Part shown: positions 28,855-36,250 of the stretch, piece after piece
How the letters are laid out: every line of letters starts with the position of its first letter
How positions within the stretch are numbered: position 1 is the stretch's first letter
Assembly: GCA_029210205.1 (NCBI GenBank)
Contig: JARGOD010000021.1
Coordinates: forward strand, 1-60,004
DNA: 60,004 nucleotides
Source of the DNA: Verrucomicrobiales bacterium
GTDB lineage: Bacteria; Verrucomicrobiota; Verrucomicrobiia; Verrucomicrobiales; DEV007
Direction of reading: 5' to 3'
The notes under the pieces: generated by a model
What the model was told of the DNA's origin: nothing
Databases searched by the model: none
What the model saw: only the letters and a program-made list of their open reading frames with translations
Translations under genes and position numbers: made by a program

Positions 28855-29229
28855 ATGGCTGACCATGGTGAACTAAGTTACGAAATAGTGGGAGCCGCGA
28901 TGCGGGTTCACAACAGCCTTGGTCCAGGACTGCGCGAAAAGCCCTACGAAAACGCCCTGATTATCGAGCTTAAAGAAGCCAAGATTCGAGCTATTCAACA
29001 AAAGCCCTACCCGATTCTCCATCGCGGAAAAACTGTCGGAGACTGCATTCCTGACATCACGGTAAGTTCGGAGATTCTTGTCGAAATTAAGTCGGTTGAG
29101 AATCTCGGAGATTCCGAAAGAGCTCAAGTTCTTAACTACCTCAGAATTTCCGGCCTTGAACTGGGTCTTCTCATCAACTTCAAGGGCCCCCGACTTGAGG
29201 TCGAGCGCCTTGTCAGATCTCATTTCTGA
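28855..29229 (+). CDS. GxxExxY protein (PD-(D/E)XK-like)
   Basis: The 124-residue protein carries the family motif GLREKPY (GxxExxY) followed by a nuclease-like pattern: PDITVSSEILVEIKS looks like the D-x(n)-ExK core of PD-(D/E)XK folds. Family members are found in many copies in verrucomicrobia, planctomycetes and Bacteroidetes; no function is established. I chose the ATG at 28855 (MADHGELSYE) because the family begins near there. The gene is the only plus-strand gene in this neighbourhood, sits between two PQQ-propeller paralogues, and is flanked on both sides by mirrored arrays of 10-bp repeats, which suggests it moved here as a unit. A toxin, nuclease or mobile-element role is possible. 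Confidence 0.88.
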   Translation: MADHGELSYEIVGAAMRVHNSLGPGLREKPYENALIIELKEAKIRAIQQKPYPILHRGKTVGDCIPDITVSSEILVEIKSVENLGDSERAQVLNYLRISGLELGLLINFKGPRLEVERLVRSHF

Positions 29230-29235
29230 TTCAAC

Positions 29236-29275
29236 GCGAATGACCGCAGATGAGAGCGAATGAGAGCGAATGAGA
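29236..29275. repeat. Right array of four 10-bp repeats flanking the GxxExxY gene
   Basis: GCRRATGANN units start at 29236, 29246, 29256 and 29266 with exact 10-bp period (the last two are both GCGAATGAGA). It begins 7 bp after the GxxExxY stop codon and is the inverted counterpart of the left array. Confidence 0.75.
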
Positions 29276-29325
29276 TGAAAAGCAGTCAAAGTCGTTGAGT
29301 GAAAGATTTCGAAGGTAGTCTACTC

Positions 29326-31626
29326 CTACTCGTTCGAGGAAATGTTAATGTTATCGATGAAAACTGTCTTCTGACTCTGTGGAGCGAATCCAAAGATGCC
29401 GGGGGCACCTTCCTGGTGAGCGCTCTTGTGCTCCACTTCGATGGTCCATGCCTCAGGCTCAGGCTCGCCTTTGACCCAGGCTTTGCCGCGGATCACTCCC
29501 GTTCCATCTTCGCCGATATCGACGCGTGTCTTGAGCGTATACCACTTGTTCGCGGAGATCGAGAACGGCACGGACTCTTTAACCCGCTCGTGATTCGAGC
29601 TCACTTCGAGAATGTTCGCATTTCCGACGAGGGAGAAAATGTAGCGCTGATTAATCAAGCCAACGACCGACTTGATGCGGCGACTGCCGTCGGTCATCAC
29701 GTCCGCCTGAACTGTGTAATTTGAAAGCGTCGGATGCCCGATGAATGAGAGAGAGCGTTGAAAGAGAACCCGGTCGAGCGTCTTCGAGAGAACCTTGTTT
29801 CCTTCATGCTCGATCACTTCCCACTTAAGTCGTGCACCGATCCATGGAAGCGGGGGAAAATCAAATTCACGATCAGGAACGGATCCCATCGGCTTCACCC
29901 CGAGAGTGTAATTCGACTCGAAATCCTCCGTGTAAGGAAGGTTTGAAATCACCCGTCCACGAAGGATTCCGCTGATATCATCGGAAGTGGCCTTCCAGGC
30001 TCCCGCAGAGAGGGCGGCGTCTCCGGCAGCACTGATCGTGTTACCCTCAAAAGAAGCATCCATTTCCGCTTTCACTTTCGCGGTGGGAGGAATAAACGTT
30101 GCCCAGTCGGCGGCATCCGCAGTGCCCACGGTGACACCATTCGCGTCGAGCGTTCTCAGCTTCACTGTCGCTGACTCGCCGGAACGAAGCAGAACATCAC
30201 TTGGAACTGGGAGAACTTTGGCGGCAGGACCCGCTTCGGGCATCACGACCTCAGGTGCGGCAGCGTATTCAATCCCGCTATTCCCGATTTCGAACGCGTA
30301 GAACTTTTCGGTGGTGTGGACATAGACGCGACCATTACAAATCGAAGCGGAACCGATGCCGTTGCCGTCGAGTTCGATTTTGTGCTCAATCACGGGCTTG
30401 TCTGCCGTGACATTGATCACATAAAAATCGCCGGGAAAAGTCGGGATAAAGATACGTCCGCTCGCATAAACAGGCGAAGCGTGGAGCTGCGAGTTGGCTA
30501 GCTTCTCCTCCCAGAGAATTTCTCCGGTCTCGGCATCAACACAAAAGAGAGAGCCGGTTTTCACCATCTGATAAATCTTCCCGTCGTGGAGGAGTGGTGA
30601 ACTGGTGAACATTTCCAGTGTCGTCCGCCACATTTCGTGATCCGCACTGATACGCGGAGCACCTTTCTGAGCAGGATCGACCTCACCTCCTGTGTTGTCG
30701 AGATCCTCAGGGATGTCGAGGCGGATCATGCGACCCATCTCGGTTGTATCGAGGTTCTCTTTGCCGTGAATCGCGATGATTGTGTCATCGTGGAGAACGA
30801 CCGAGCTATTAATGCCGCCCTTGGAAAGTTGGAAACGCCACAGCGGAGTGCCGTCGAGGACATTGACACAAACAATATTTCCACAACCCGTCGACGTGTA
30901 GAAGACACGCTTCCCGTCGCGGGTGTCGAGGTAGGGAGTCGACATCGAGGTGTCCTTCAAATAAGGAGGTCCAACGCCAGGGGTTGATGACCAGAGAAGC
31001 TCACCGGTCAATTTATCGAATCCGAAAAAGCGATCGCGTGCCGGGCCGTCAGCGCCCCAGTAGCTTGACACGCCTCGAATGATGCAGATATCGCCATCGA
31101 TGAGCGGCGCGCCGGCACGTCCATTCGGGAAAGTAAGGCGACCGTAGCGTTCCATCATCGAAACCTGCCAGACTTCGTCTCCGTCTTTAGAGTAACAGGT
31201 AACGAGTCCGTAGGTCGTTGCGACGATCACGTTTTCCGTTTCAGGATCGACAGCGACGGCTCCGATTGAGTAGCGGTTGTAGATTGTGTCCGAAAGGAAG
31301 TCATGAGTGGCACGCTCCCAAATAATATCTCCGGTCTCTTCGTCGCGAGCCTGAACGACCTCTTCGAGATCAGGGCCCGTTCCGCGATATCCCCACGTGT
31401 AGAGCCTTCCGTTGAAAACAGTCGCTGTCCCCTGCCCCGAAATCTCATCAGTCCAGACCGGCTCTTCGCTGAATGAAAAATCGCTGTAGCTCTCGAGACT
31501 AACACCGGTTTGCAATGGCCCGCGCCATGAAAGCCAATTTCCCTGGTGGATATCAGCTCCCTGAGAAAGGGTGGAAGCTCCGGCTGCGACGATCGCGAGG
31601 ACTAAAACGCGTTTCAATGAATTCAT
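29326..31626 (-). CDS. Secreted PQQ-like beta-propeller protein with C-terminal lectin-like domain
   Basis: The 766-residue protein has a signal peptide (VLVLAIVAAGASTLSQGAD) and an N-terminal propeller (about 30-430) with blades such as 'FGFDKLTGELLWSS' and 'FCVDAETGEILWEE'. After a linker, the last 200 residues (from about YTEDFESNY) form a beta-rich region ending KTVFIDNINISS, similar to DUF1080/LamG-like glycan-binding folds. It could bind or act on polysaccharide outside the cell; the catalytic role is unknown. It is a longer paralogue of the protein at 27149-28768. The gap between the two genes holds the GxxExxY gene on the opposite strand. Confidence 0.85.
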   Translation of the reverse strand: MNSLKRVLVLAIVAAGASTLSQGADIHQGNWLSWRGPLQTGVSLESYSDFSFSEEPVWTDEISGQGTATVFNGRLYTWGYRGTGPDLEEVVQARDEETGDIIWERATHDFLSDTIYNRYSIGAVAVDPETENVIVATTYGLVTCYSKDGDEVWQVSMMERYGRLTFPNGRAGAPLIDGDICIIRGVSSYWGADGPARDRFFGFDKLTGELLWSSTPGVGPPYLKDTSMSTPYLDTRDGKRVFYTSTGCGNIVCVNVLDGTPLWRFQLSKGGINSSVVLHDDTIIAIHGKENLDTTEMGRMIRLDIPEDLDNTGGEVDPAQKGAPRISADHEMWRTTLEMFTSSPLLHDGKIYQMVKTGSLFCVDAETGEILWEEKLANSQLHASPVYASGRIFIPTFPGDFYVINVTADKPVIEHKIELDGNGIGSASICNGRVYVHTTEKFYAFEIGNSGIEYAAAPEVVMPEAGPAAKVLPVPSDVLLRSGESATVKLRTLDANGVTVGTADAADWATFIPPTAKVKAEMDASFEGNTISAAGDAALSAGAWKATSDDISGILRGRVISNLPYTEDFESNYTLGVKPMGSVPDREFDFPPLPWIGARLKWEVIEHEGNKVLSKTLDRVLFQRSLSFIGHPTLSNYTVQADVMTDGSRRIKSVVGLINQRYIFSLVGNANILEVSSNHERVKESVPFSISANKWYTLKTRVDIGEDGTGVIRGKAWVKGEPEPEAWTIEVEHKSAHQEGAPGIFGFAPQSQKTVFIDNINISSNE

Positions 31627-31877
31627 AAGAGATCAGTTCAGAAAATTTCTGATGATTACGAACGTAGAAGGATGAAAAGACAGTGGCAACGCGATTCTAA
31701 GTCGAATTCGCGTAAATTAGTTAAACTAATCTGAGATCGAAGCATCTGCCAGATTGACCACTCATTCGCCATTTTCGAGGCACAGCTGATTAGATTTTCT
31801 AATACGAGTTCGGAGCAATCGTGGCTTCCAAAATTCATGTCACAATGATAAAGGCATTCGTCAACTGACTCGGAAGG

Positions 31878-32456
31878 ATGCAGAATAACACCATCAGCGC
31901 CATTCCCGACAGCGGAGAGCTCGATCCAAAGAGCGACACTGATTTCACCGAGTTGGTGAATCGGCACCACCGTGAACTTCTCGTTTACGCCCGTGCCTTG
32001 ACACGTGACCCTGCGACAGCCCGCGATATCGTTCAGGAAGCCTTTATCGTTGCCTACGAAAAGGTTAATACGTTCGACGTCACCCGTGACTTTGCGACCT
32101 GGATGAGAGGAATTGTGCGCAATAAATGGCGTGAGTGGCTCCGAAAAAACAGGCGATACGCGCTTTCCGATCACGAAATAGCTCAAATCGACGCCGACGT
32201 AGCCGTCTGGCAATCCGAGAAAGCTGAAGACGAAAGCGACCTCTTCGGCGCGCTGCGTGATTGTATTAACCGCCTTCCTGAGAATCTCAATGAAGCAATC
32301 GCGGCATGTTACTACGAAGGCCGAACCGGCGATGAAGCTTCCGACCATCTTGGAATTTCATCCGCAGCTGTCCGCAAAAGACTCCAACGCGCACGTATTC
32401 TCCTAAAGAAATGCCTCGATCGTAAGATCTCCACAACCTCCTCTGAATCCTCATGA
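31878..32456 (+). CDS. ECF-type RNA polymerase sigma factor
   Basis: The 192-residue protein has sigma region 2 (about 25-90: FTELVNRHHRELLVYARALT, then DIVQEAFIVAYEKV and WMRGIVRNKWREW) and sigma region 4 (about 128-178: LPENLNEAIAACYYEGRTGDEASDHLGISSAAVRKRLQRAR cut here to its key parts LPENL and GISSAAVRKRLQRAR, a helix-turn-helix). It directs RNA polymerase to a set of promoters in response to a signal. It overlaps the next gene by ATGA (32453-32456), and that gene encodes a one-helix membrane protein, the usual arrangement of a sigma factor with its membrane anti-sigma. A divergent PQQ-propeller gene starts 250 bp away and could be a target. Confidence 0.92.
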   Translation: MQNNTISAIPDSGELDPKSDTDFTELVNRHHRELLVYARALTRDPATARDIVQEAFIVAYEKVNTFDVTRDFATWMRGIVRNKWREWLRKNRRYALSDHEIAQIDADVAVWQSEKAEDESDLFGALRDCINRLPENLNEAIAACYYEGRTGDEASDHLGISSAAVRKRLQRARILLKKCLDRKISTTSSESS

Positions 32457-33343
32457 AAGATAAACCTCCTTTCCCCTTCGAAGACCCCTTTCGTGAGCGT
32501 TTTGTTGATGCCGCTCTTCGAGAACACGTCCGAATTGGATCGGCAGTGAAAGACTCCGATCTCGTCGATTCCATTCTTAAAAGGACAGTCGAGCAGAAAC
32601 GTCCCGCCGCGTATTCAGCATCCGCGAAAGCAGAATACCGCAAACACTGGATCGCGGGCGCAGCGTCGGCTGCCGCGATCCTCGCTGTTCTGGCCACACT
32701 TCTCGCGGTACTGCCATTTCAATCCTCTTCTCGCGATGTCGATGAAATTCGCTTCATCGTACAATATGGTGAGACTTCCGAGTCTCAATCTGAGGCTGCC
32801 TTCTCGGCCCCTCCTCGAAAAAGGGAACCAACGCCTTTCTCCGGCACTATTGATATCAGCGTTAGTCATCAACCTCTCGAATCGTCAGCTCCAGGGGTTT
32901 CTGAGTATCAGCCCTTGGACCTTGCATTCTCCCCGTCATTTTCAGAAGTCCCTAAACTCGGGTTTCGTGAAGAGCGCATTCAGATCGTAGCTGATCAAAC
33001 TACTCAAATAGACGGGCGTATTGTCTATGAAGGCAATGTTGAGGTTATTCACGATAATTTTCGACTTACTTCAGATCACGTTGAAATAACCGGTCACGAT
33101 GACGAATGGTCAACCGGAGTCGTGAGGCTTGTCTCCAGGAATGCGTTGCTCAAGCAATCTTCACCAGATAGGACAGCGCTTGCAGAACAGCTTGATTACG
33201 AGCCAGCAACAAATCGTTTTACCCTTTTGGGGGTTGCCTTTCTTAACTCAGCGGAAGGACAGCTCACTGACTTTTCACCGGAAGATCGAGTCTTTCTTAT
33301 TGGCGAGACCTTGATTGTTCAGAAAGAGGCGCAAGCTCGATAA
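32453..33343 (+). CDS. Anti-sigma-like membrane protein with LptA/OstA-like C-terminal domain
   Basis: The 296-residue protein starts 4 bases inside the sigma-factor gene (ATGA overlap). It has an N-terminal cytosolic part (1-64, with FRERFVDAALREHVRIG like planctomycete/verrucomicrobial anti-sigma N-termini), one membrane helix (about 66-90, AASAAAILAVLATLLAVLP), a Pro/Ser-rich linker, and a beta-rich C-terminus (about 178-295). The C-terminus has the alternating pattern of an LptA/OstA jellyroll: 'IQIVADQTTQIDGRIVYEGN', 'FRLTSDHVEITG'. LptA domains carry lipopolysaccharide through the periplasm, so a sensor of envelope lipid state is an attractive inference. I see no catalytic motif. The domain assignment rests on the pattern only. 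Confidence 0.7.
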   Translation: MKDKPPFPFEDPFRERFVDAALREHVRIGSAVKDSDLVDSILKRTVEQKRPAAYSASAKAEYRKHWIAGAASAAAILAVLATLLAVLPFQSSSRDVDEIRFIVQYGETSESQSEAAFSAPPRKREPTPFSGTIDISVSHQPLESSAPGVSEYQPLDLAFSPSFSEVPKLGFREERIQIVADQTTQIDGRIVYEGNVEVIHDNFRLTSDHVEITGHDDEWSTGVVRLVSRNALLKQSSPDRTALAEQLDYEPATNRFTLLGVAFLNSAEGQLTDFSPEDRVFLIGETLIVQKEAQAR

Positions 33344-33439
33344 ATTACGCATAGCGGTCGGACTTAAGTTAATTAGAGAATGACAAACGCAAGGAGATCT
33401 CTACCATAGTTGAGAGGTCTTCAACGATTCGGCCGCCCT

Positions 33440-33473
33440 GATTAGGATTCCGCACAAGAATCCCTCCTTAATC
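33440..33473 (+). ncRNA. Structured leader or small RNA candidate
   Basis: In the 199-nt gap between 33343 and 33543, GATTAGGATTC (33440-33450) pairs with GAATCC (33458-33463) and TAATC (33469-33473), with a 7-nt loop and a 5-nt bulge. It is followed by the strong terminator hairpin at 33479-33507. This could be the 3' part of a small RNA or just the end of the sigma operon transcript. No family is recognised. Confidence 0.3.
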
Positions 33474-33478
33474 TCTCT

Positions 33479-33507
33479 AAAGACCGGCCTGAAAAAGGCC
33501 GGTCTTT
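33479..33507 (+). terminator. Strong hairpin terminator after the sigma/anti-sigma pair
   Basis: AAAGACCGGCCT (33479-33490) pairs perfectly with AGGCCGGTCTTT (33496-33507) over 12 bp around a GAAAA loop, followed by GTGTTT. It ends transcription of the upstream plus-strand genes, just before the DUF423 gene. The U-tract is short but the stem is strong. Confidence 0.8.
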
Positions 33508-33542
33508 GTGTTTCCAGTGATTAACTTCCGAATCAAATTGCC

Positions 33543-33899
33543 ATGAATCAATCCCAGCGAATCAGAGTTGCCGCGTCAGTCATTTTCCTCGGCATCGCCC
33601 TTGGGGCGTTCGGAGCCCACGGCCTCGGAGATCGACTTGAGGCGACTGGTCGAATTGATAATTGGGAAACGGCGACCCTCTATCATTTGATCCATGGTCT
33701 TGCTATGTTTGTGATCGCCAGGTTTTCCGCACCCATTGGATTCTACTGTTTTCTCGCAGGAATCATTCTTTTCTCAGGCAGTCTCTACGCGCTCGCTTTG
33801 ACCGACATCACGAAGTTGGGAGCGATCACTCCGCTCGGTGGTATTTCATTTCTCTTAGGCTGGGCTCGTTGGATCTTCGCAAAGCAACCATCGGCATGA
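33543..33899 (+). CDS. DUF423 membrane protein
   Basis: The 118-residue protein has four hydrophobic segments and the DUF423 (YgdD-like) signatures LGAFGAHGL (20-28), TATLYHLIHGLAMF, FSGSLYALALT and ITPLGGISFLLGW. It is an inner-membrane protein of unknown role, widespread in bacteria. It overlaps the next gene by ATGA at 33896-33899, so the two are translationally coupled. Transcription begins after the terminator at 33479-33507 or by read-through. Confidence 0.9.
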   Translation: MNQSQRIRVAASVIFLGIALGAFGAHGLGDRLEATGRIDNWETATLYHLIHGLAMFVIARFSAPIGFYCFLAGIILFSGSLYALALTDITKLGAITPLGGISFLLGWARWIFAKQPSA

Positions 33900-34276
33900 T
33901 CCGGAAGTTTCACCGACACGAAGAAGCCGCTCTCTTTGTCGAAGAGAAGCTGGCCGAGGGATACTATGCCTACATCACCAACGAAGCTGTTGGTTTCCTC
34001 TGGGGCCCGAGGACCGTCGGAGGTTTTCGCGTCTACGTATCCGACGAGCCAATTCCGGAAGGCGCGACAGAATTCGATCCTGTCAAACTTGACGATCCAG
34101 TCTCAAGCTTCATCCGAATCATCGTCCTAACTGTTGTCGCCATCGGTGTGGTTGCCGGTGCTTTTTTTGTCTTCGCCGCCCTCCCTACTGTCCTCAAGCT
34201 CCTCGCCGCTCTCGCCGTCGTCATTCTAGGTGGCTACTTTATTTTCAATCGTGACAATACAACACCCCTTCCTTAG
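33896..34276 (+). CDS. Small membrane protein, DUF2007-like N-terminus
   Basis: The 126-residue protein starts at the ATG overlapping the DUF423 stop. The first 60 residues (RKFHRHEEAALFVEEKLAEG, then GGFRVYVSDEPIP) are soluble and resemble DUF2007 'putative signal-transducing' proteins, and two adjacent hydrophobic helices follow (about 68-90 and 93-112). The function is not recognised. A longer open frame begins inside the DUF423 gene, but that start would be entirely antiphase to it. The ATGA coupling makes 33896 the best start. Confidence 0.7.
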   Translation: MIRKFHRHEEAALFVEEKLAEGYYAYITNEAVGFLWGPRTVGGFRVYVSDEPIPEGATEFDPVKLDDPVSSFIRIIVLTVVAIGVVAGAFFVFAALPTVLKLLAALAVVILGGYFIFNRDNTTPLP

Positions 34277-34294
34277 CCTTCAGACTATCTTACT

Positions 34295-35047
34295 ATGAAA
34301 AGAGCTCTCCTAGTCCTTCTTATTCTTGCCCTGGGCATCTTCACTCACGCAGACGAAAAGCTCACCTGCTATGAGTTGAGGACCTACCACGCGAACGAAG
34401 GCAAACTCGAAGCTTTGCACGAGCGTTTTCGTGATCACACAGTCGCGATTTTTGAAAAACACGGGATGACAAATCTGATCTACTGGACACCGGTGGAAAA
34501 CGAAAAGAACCTTCTCGTTTATCTTCTCGCCTACCCTGACAAAGAAGCGCGTACCGCATCATGGGCGGCTTTTCGCGAAGATCCTGATTGGCAGGCGGCG
34601 TATAAGGCCTCGACCAGCAACGGCAAGCTTGTCGCCAAGGTGGACAGCGTCTTCCTTGAACTAACCGACTACTCTCCTCTCGCCGCTTTTCCTGTAACCG
34701 GGACTGCCCCGTTATATGAGATGCGCCAATACACAACGATGGAAAGCAAACTCGAAAATCTCGACGCAAGATTCCGTGATCATACGATTGGCCTGTTTGA
34801 GAAGCACGGGGTAACAAACCTCCCTTACTTTCATCTCGCTGACGGTCAGGAGGGCTCAGGGAATACCCTGCTCTATTTCATCTCTGCAGAATCGGAGGAA
34901 GCGCGCAACGCATCGTTCAAAGCCTTCTCTCAGGACCCTGCCTGGAAGGCAGCAAGAGACGCATCTGAAAAGGAAGGCAAACTGCTCATAAAGAAAGGGG
35001 TGCAGTCCACCTTTCTTAGAACCACGGACTACTCTCCCATCAAGTAA
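34295..35047 (+). CDS. NIPSNAP-family protein, two tandem domains, secreted
   Basis: The 250-residue protein has a signal peptide (ALLVLLILALGIFTHADE) and two dimeric alpha-beta barrel (NIPSNAP) repeats. The repeats share YELRTYHANEGKLEALHERF / YEMRQYTTMESKLENLDARF-type starts, RDHTVAIFEKHGMTNL / RDHTIGLFEKHGVTNL, and an ending TDYSPL/TDYSPI. Repeat 1 covers about 24-128 and repeat 2 about 138-250. NIPSNAP proteins have no agreed enzymatic role. The intact duplication within one chain implies a built-in dimer. It is 18 nt after the small membrane protein and 20 nt before the FMN reductase gene. Confidence 0.88.
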   Translation: MKRALLVLLILALGIFTHADEKLTCYELRTYHANEGKLEALHERFRDHTVAIFEKHGMTNLIYWTPVENEKNLLVYLLAYPDKEARTASWAAFREDPDWQAAYKASTSNGKLVAKVDSVFLELTDYSPLAAFPVTGTAPLYEMRQYTTMESKLENLDARFRDHTIGLFEKHGVTNLPYFHLADGQEGSGNTLLYFISAESEEARNASFKAFSQDPAWKAARDASEKEGKLLIKKGVQSTFLRTTDYSPIK

Positions 35048-35067
35048 TCGCCTTCCCCACCCGTCTC

Positions 35068-35646
35068 ATGTCCACTCCTAAGCTCATCGCTTTTTCCGGA
35101 AGCAGCCGACGTGGCTCTTTCAACACTTCGCTCGCAAAAGCTGCCGCCGAAGCCGCATCAGCTTCAGGAGCTTCAGTGGAGTTTGTCGATCTCGCTGACT
35201 ACTCAATTCCGCTCTTCAACGAAGACCTTGAGGCGGAAAGCGGCCTTCCGGAAGGAGTCAAAACTCTGAAATCGAAGTTCATCGCGGCAGACGGGTTCAT
35301 CATCGCAAGCCCCGAATACAATAGCGCCTTCAGTCCGCTCATGAAAAATACGATCGACTGGTGCAGCCGGGCGGAGTCGTCCGATGAGCCACCTCTCGCT
35401 GCCTACTCCGGGAAATCCGCGCTTCTCCTCGCCGCTTCCCCCGGTGCGCTGGGAGGCCTCCGGGGACTCTACGCGATGCGCACACTTCTTCAAAACATCA
35501 GCATCACCGTCTATGCCGAGATGCTCGCGGTGCGATCCGCTCACGAAGTCTTCAGCGAAACTGGCGAGGTTAAGGATGAGCGCTGGGGCGGCAAAATTTC
35601 CAAATTGACCTCCTCTTACGTTGATTTCGCCGGGAAACTAACCTGA
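35068..35646 (+). CDS. NADPH-dependent FMN reductase
   Basis: A flavodoxin-like protein of 192 residues with FMN-binding GSSRRGSFN (10-18), SPEYNSAFSPLMKNTIDW (about 91-108) and the SPGALGGLRG loop (about 130-139). It reduces FMN, quinones, azo dyes or chromate-like electron acceptors with NAD(P)H; family members are broad. It follows the NIPSNAP gene by 20 nt. Convergent with the haem protein at 35711-36199, from which it is separated by a terminator. Confidence 0.9.
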   Translation: MSTPKLIAFSGSSRRGSFNTSLAKAAAEAASASGASVEFVDLADYSIPLFNEDLEAESGLPEGVKTLKSKFIAADGFIIASPEYNSAFSPLMKNTIDWCSRAESSDEPPLAAYSGKSALLLAASPGALGGLRGLYAMRTLLQNISITVYAEMLAVRSAHEVFSETGEVKDERWGGKISKLTSSYVDFAGKLT

Positions 35647-35681
35647 AACAAAAAAGCCATCCTGCGCTAACAGGACGGCTT
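35647..35681 (-). terminator. Terminator between convergent genes
   Basis: On the minus strand AAGCCGTCCTG (35681-35671) pairs with CAGGATGGCTT (35664-35654) over 11 bp (one G-U pair), loop TTAGCG, followed by a T-rich run to 35647. On the plus strand the same stem has one A-C mismatch. It best serves the minus-strand haem-protein gene and may also stop the FMN reductase transcript. Confidence 0.75.
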
Positions 35682-35710
35682 CTTGGAAAAGTTTTTCAGT
35701 TAGGAGTCGA

Positions 35711-36199
35711 TTAATCAAAAGTCTCAACGGTGCCGGCTTCTTTTTCTTTGCCGTCCCAATCAAGACCTTCCTGTGGAGTTGGATCTTCAGACCAGTCTCC
35801 AAATTCAGCACCTTCCTCGATCCACTTGGCGAAGAGTTCCTTCTCAGCATCAGTCCACTGAGGAGCTTTGCCTTCTGGTGGAAAGTGATAATCATCATAC
35901 AGAGGAAGCTTTGTCACTTCAAGCATGCGGCTTTCGTCCGGCTTGCCGGGAACGAGAATCAACTCACCGTCCTCGTCTTCTGCAGAGAGAATTCCTTCTT
36001 TAGTCGCGAGAACGATATCCGCTTTTGGCTTCCGGGTCCGGCCGCGCTCATCTTCGTAAGCTGGTGAATGGCACTTCACGCATCCCGACTTTACGAAAGG
36101 ATAGATCTGAGTGGCAAAATCGATTTTCTCTTCGGCCTGCAGGCTAAGTGCCGGCACGCCGAGACCAAGGAGAGTGAGAATGAGGATATTCTTTCGCAT
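35711..36199 (-). CDS. Secreted c-type haem protein, planctomycete cytochrome c type
   Basis: The 162-residue protein has a signal peptide (ILILTLLGLGVPALSLQAEE) and one haem-attachment site CVKCH (40-44) in the context YPFVKSGCVKCHS. The later HFPPEGKAPQ matches the 'MPPxG' segment of planctomycete-type cytochrome c domains, which are usually fused to larger proteins but stand alone here. It would carry electrons or sense redox in the periplasm. I chose the ATG at 36199 (MRKNILIL) because it places the signal peptide correctly. It is divergent from the metalloprotease gene (36251), with 51 nt between them. Confidence 0.85.
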   Translation of the reverse strand: MRKNILILTLLGLGVPALSLQAEEKIDFATQIYPFVKSGCVKCHSPAYEDERGRTRKPKADIVLATKEGILSAEDEDGELILVPGKPDESRMLEVTKLPLYDDYHFPPEGKAPQWTDAEKELFAKWIEEGAEFGDWSEDPTPQEGLDWDGKEKEAGTVETFD

Positions 36200-36250
36200 A
36201 ATAGAGGTGTGTTTTTTCACAAACGCTTCAGAATATAGGACGATCACGAT

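Noticed and set aside
28805..29275. Reading the decamer arrays as a CRISPR
   Set aside because: Units are contiguous with no spacers, 10 bp long and arranged in mirror image; no cas gene is present.
31656..32348. A 230-residue minus-strand frame across the sigma-factor start
   Set aside because: It runs through the coding strand of a clear ECF sigma factor in antisense and shows no domain.
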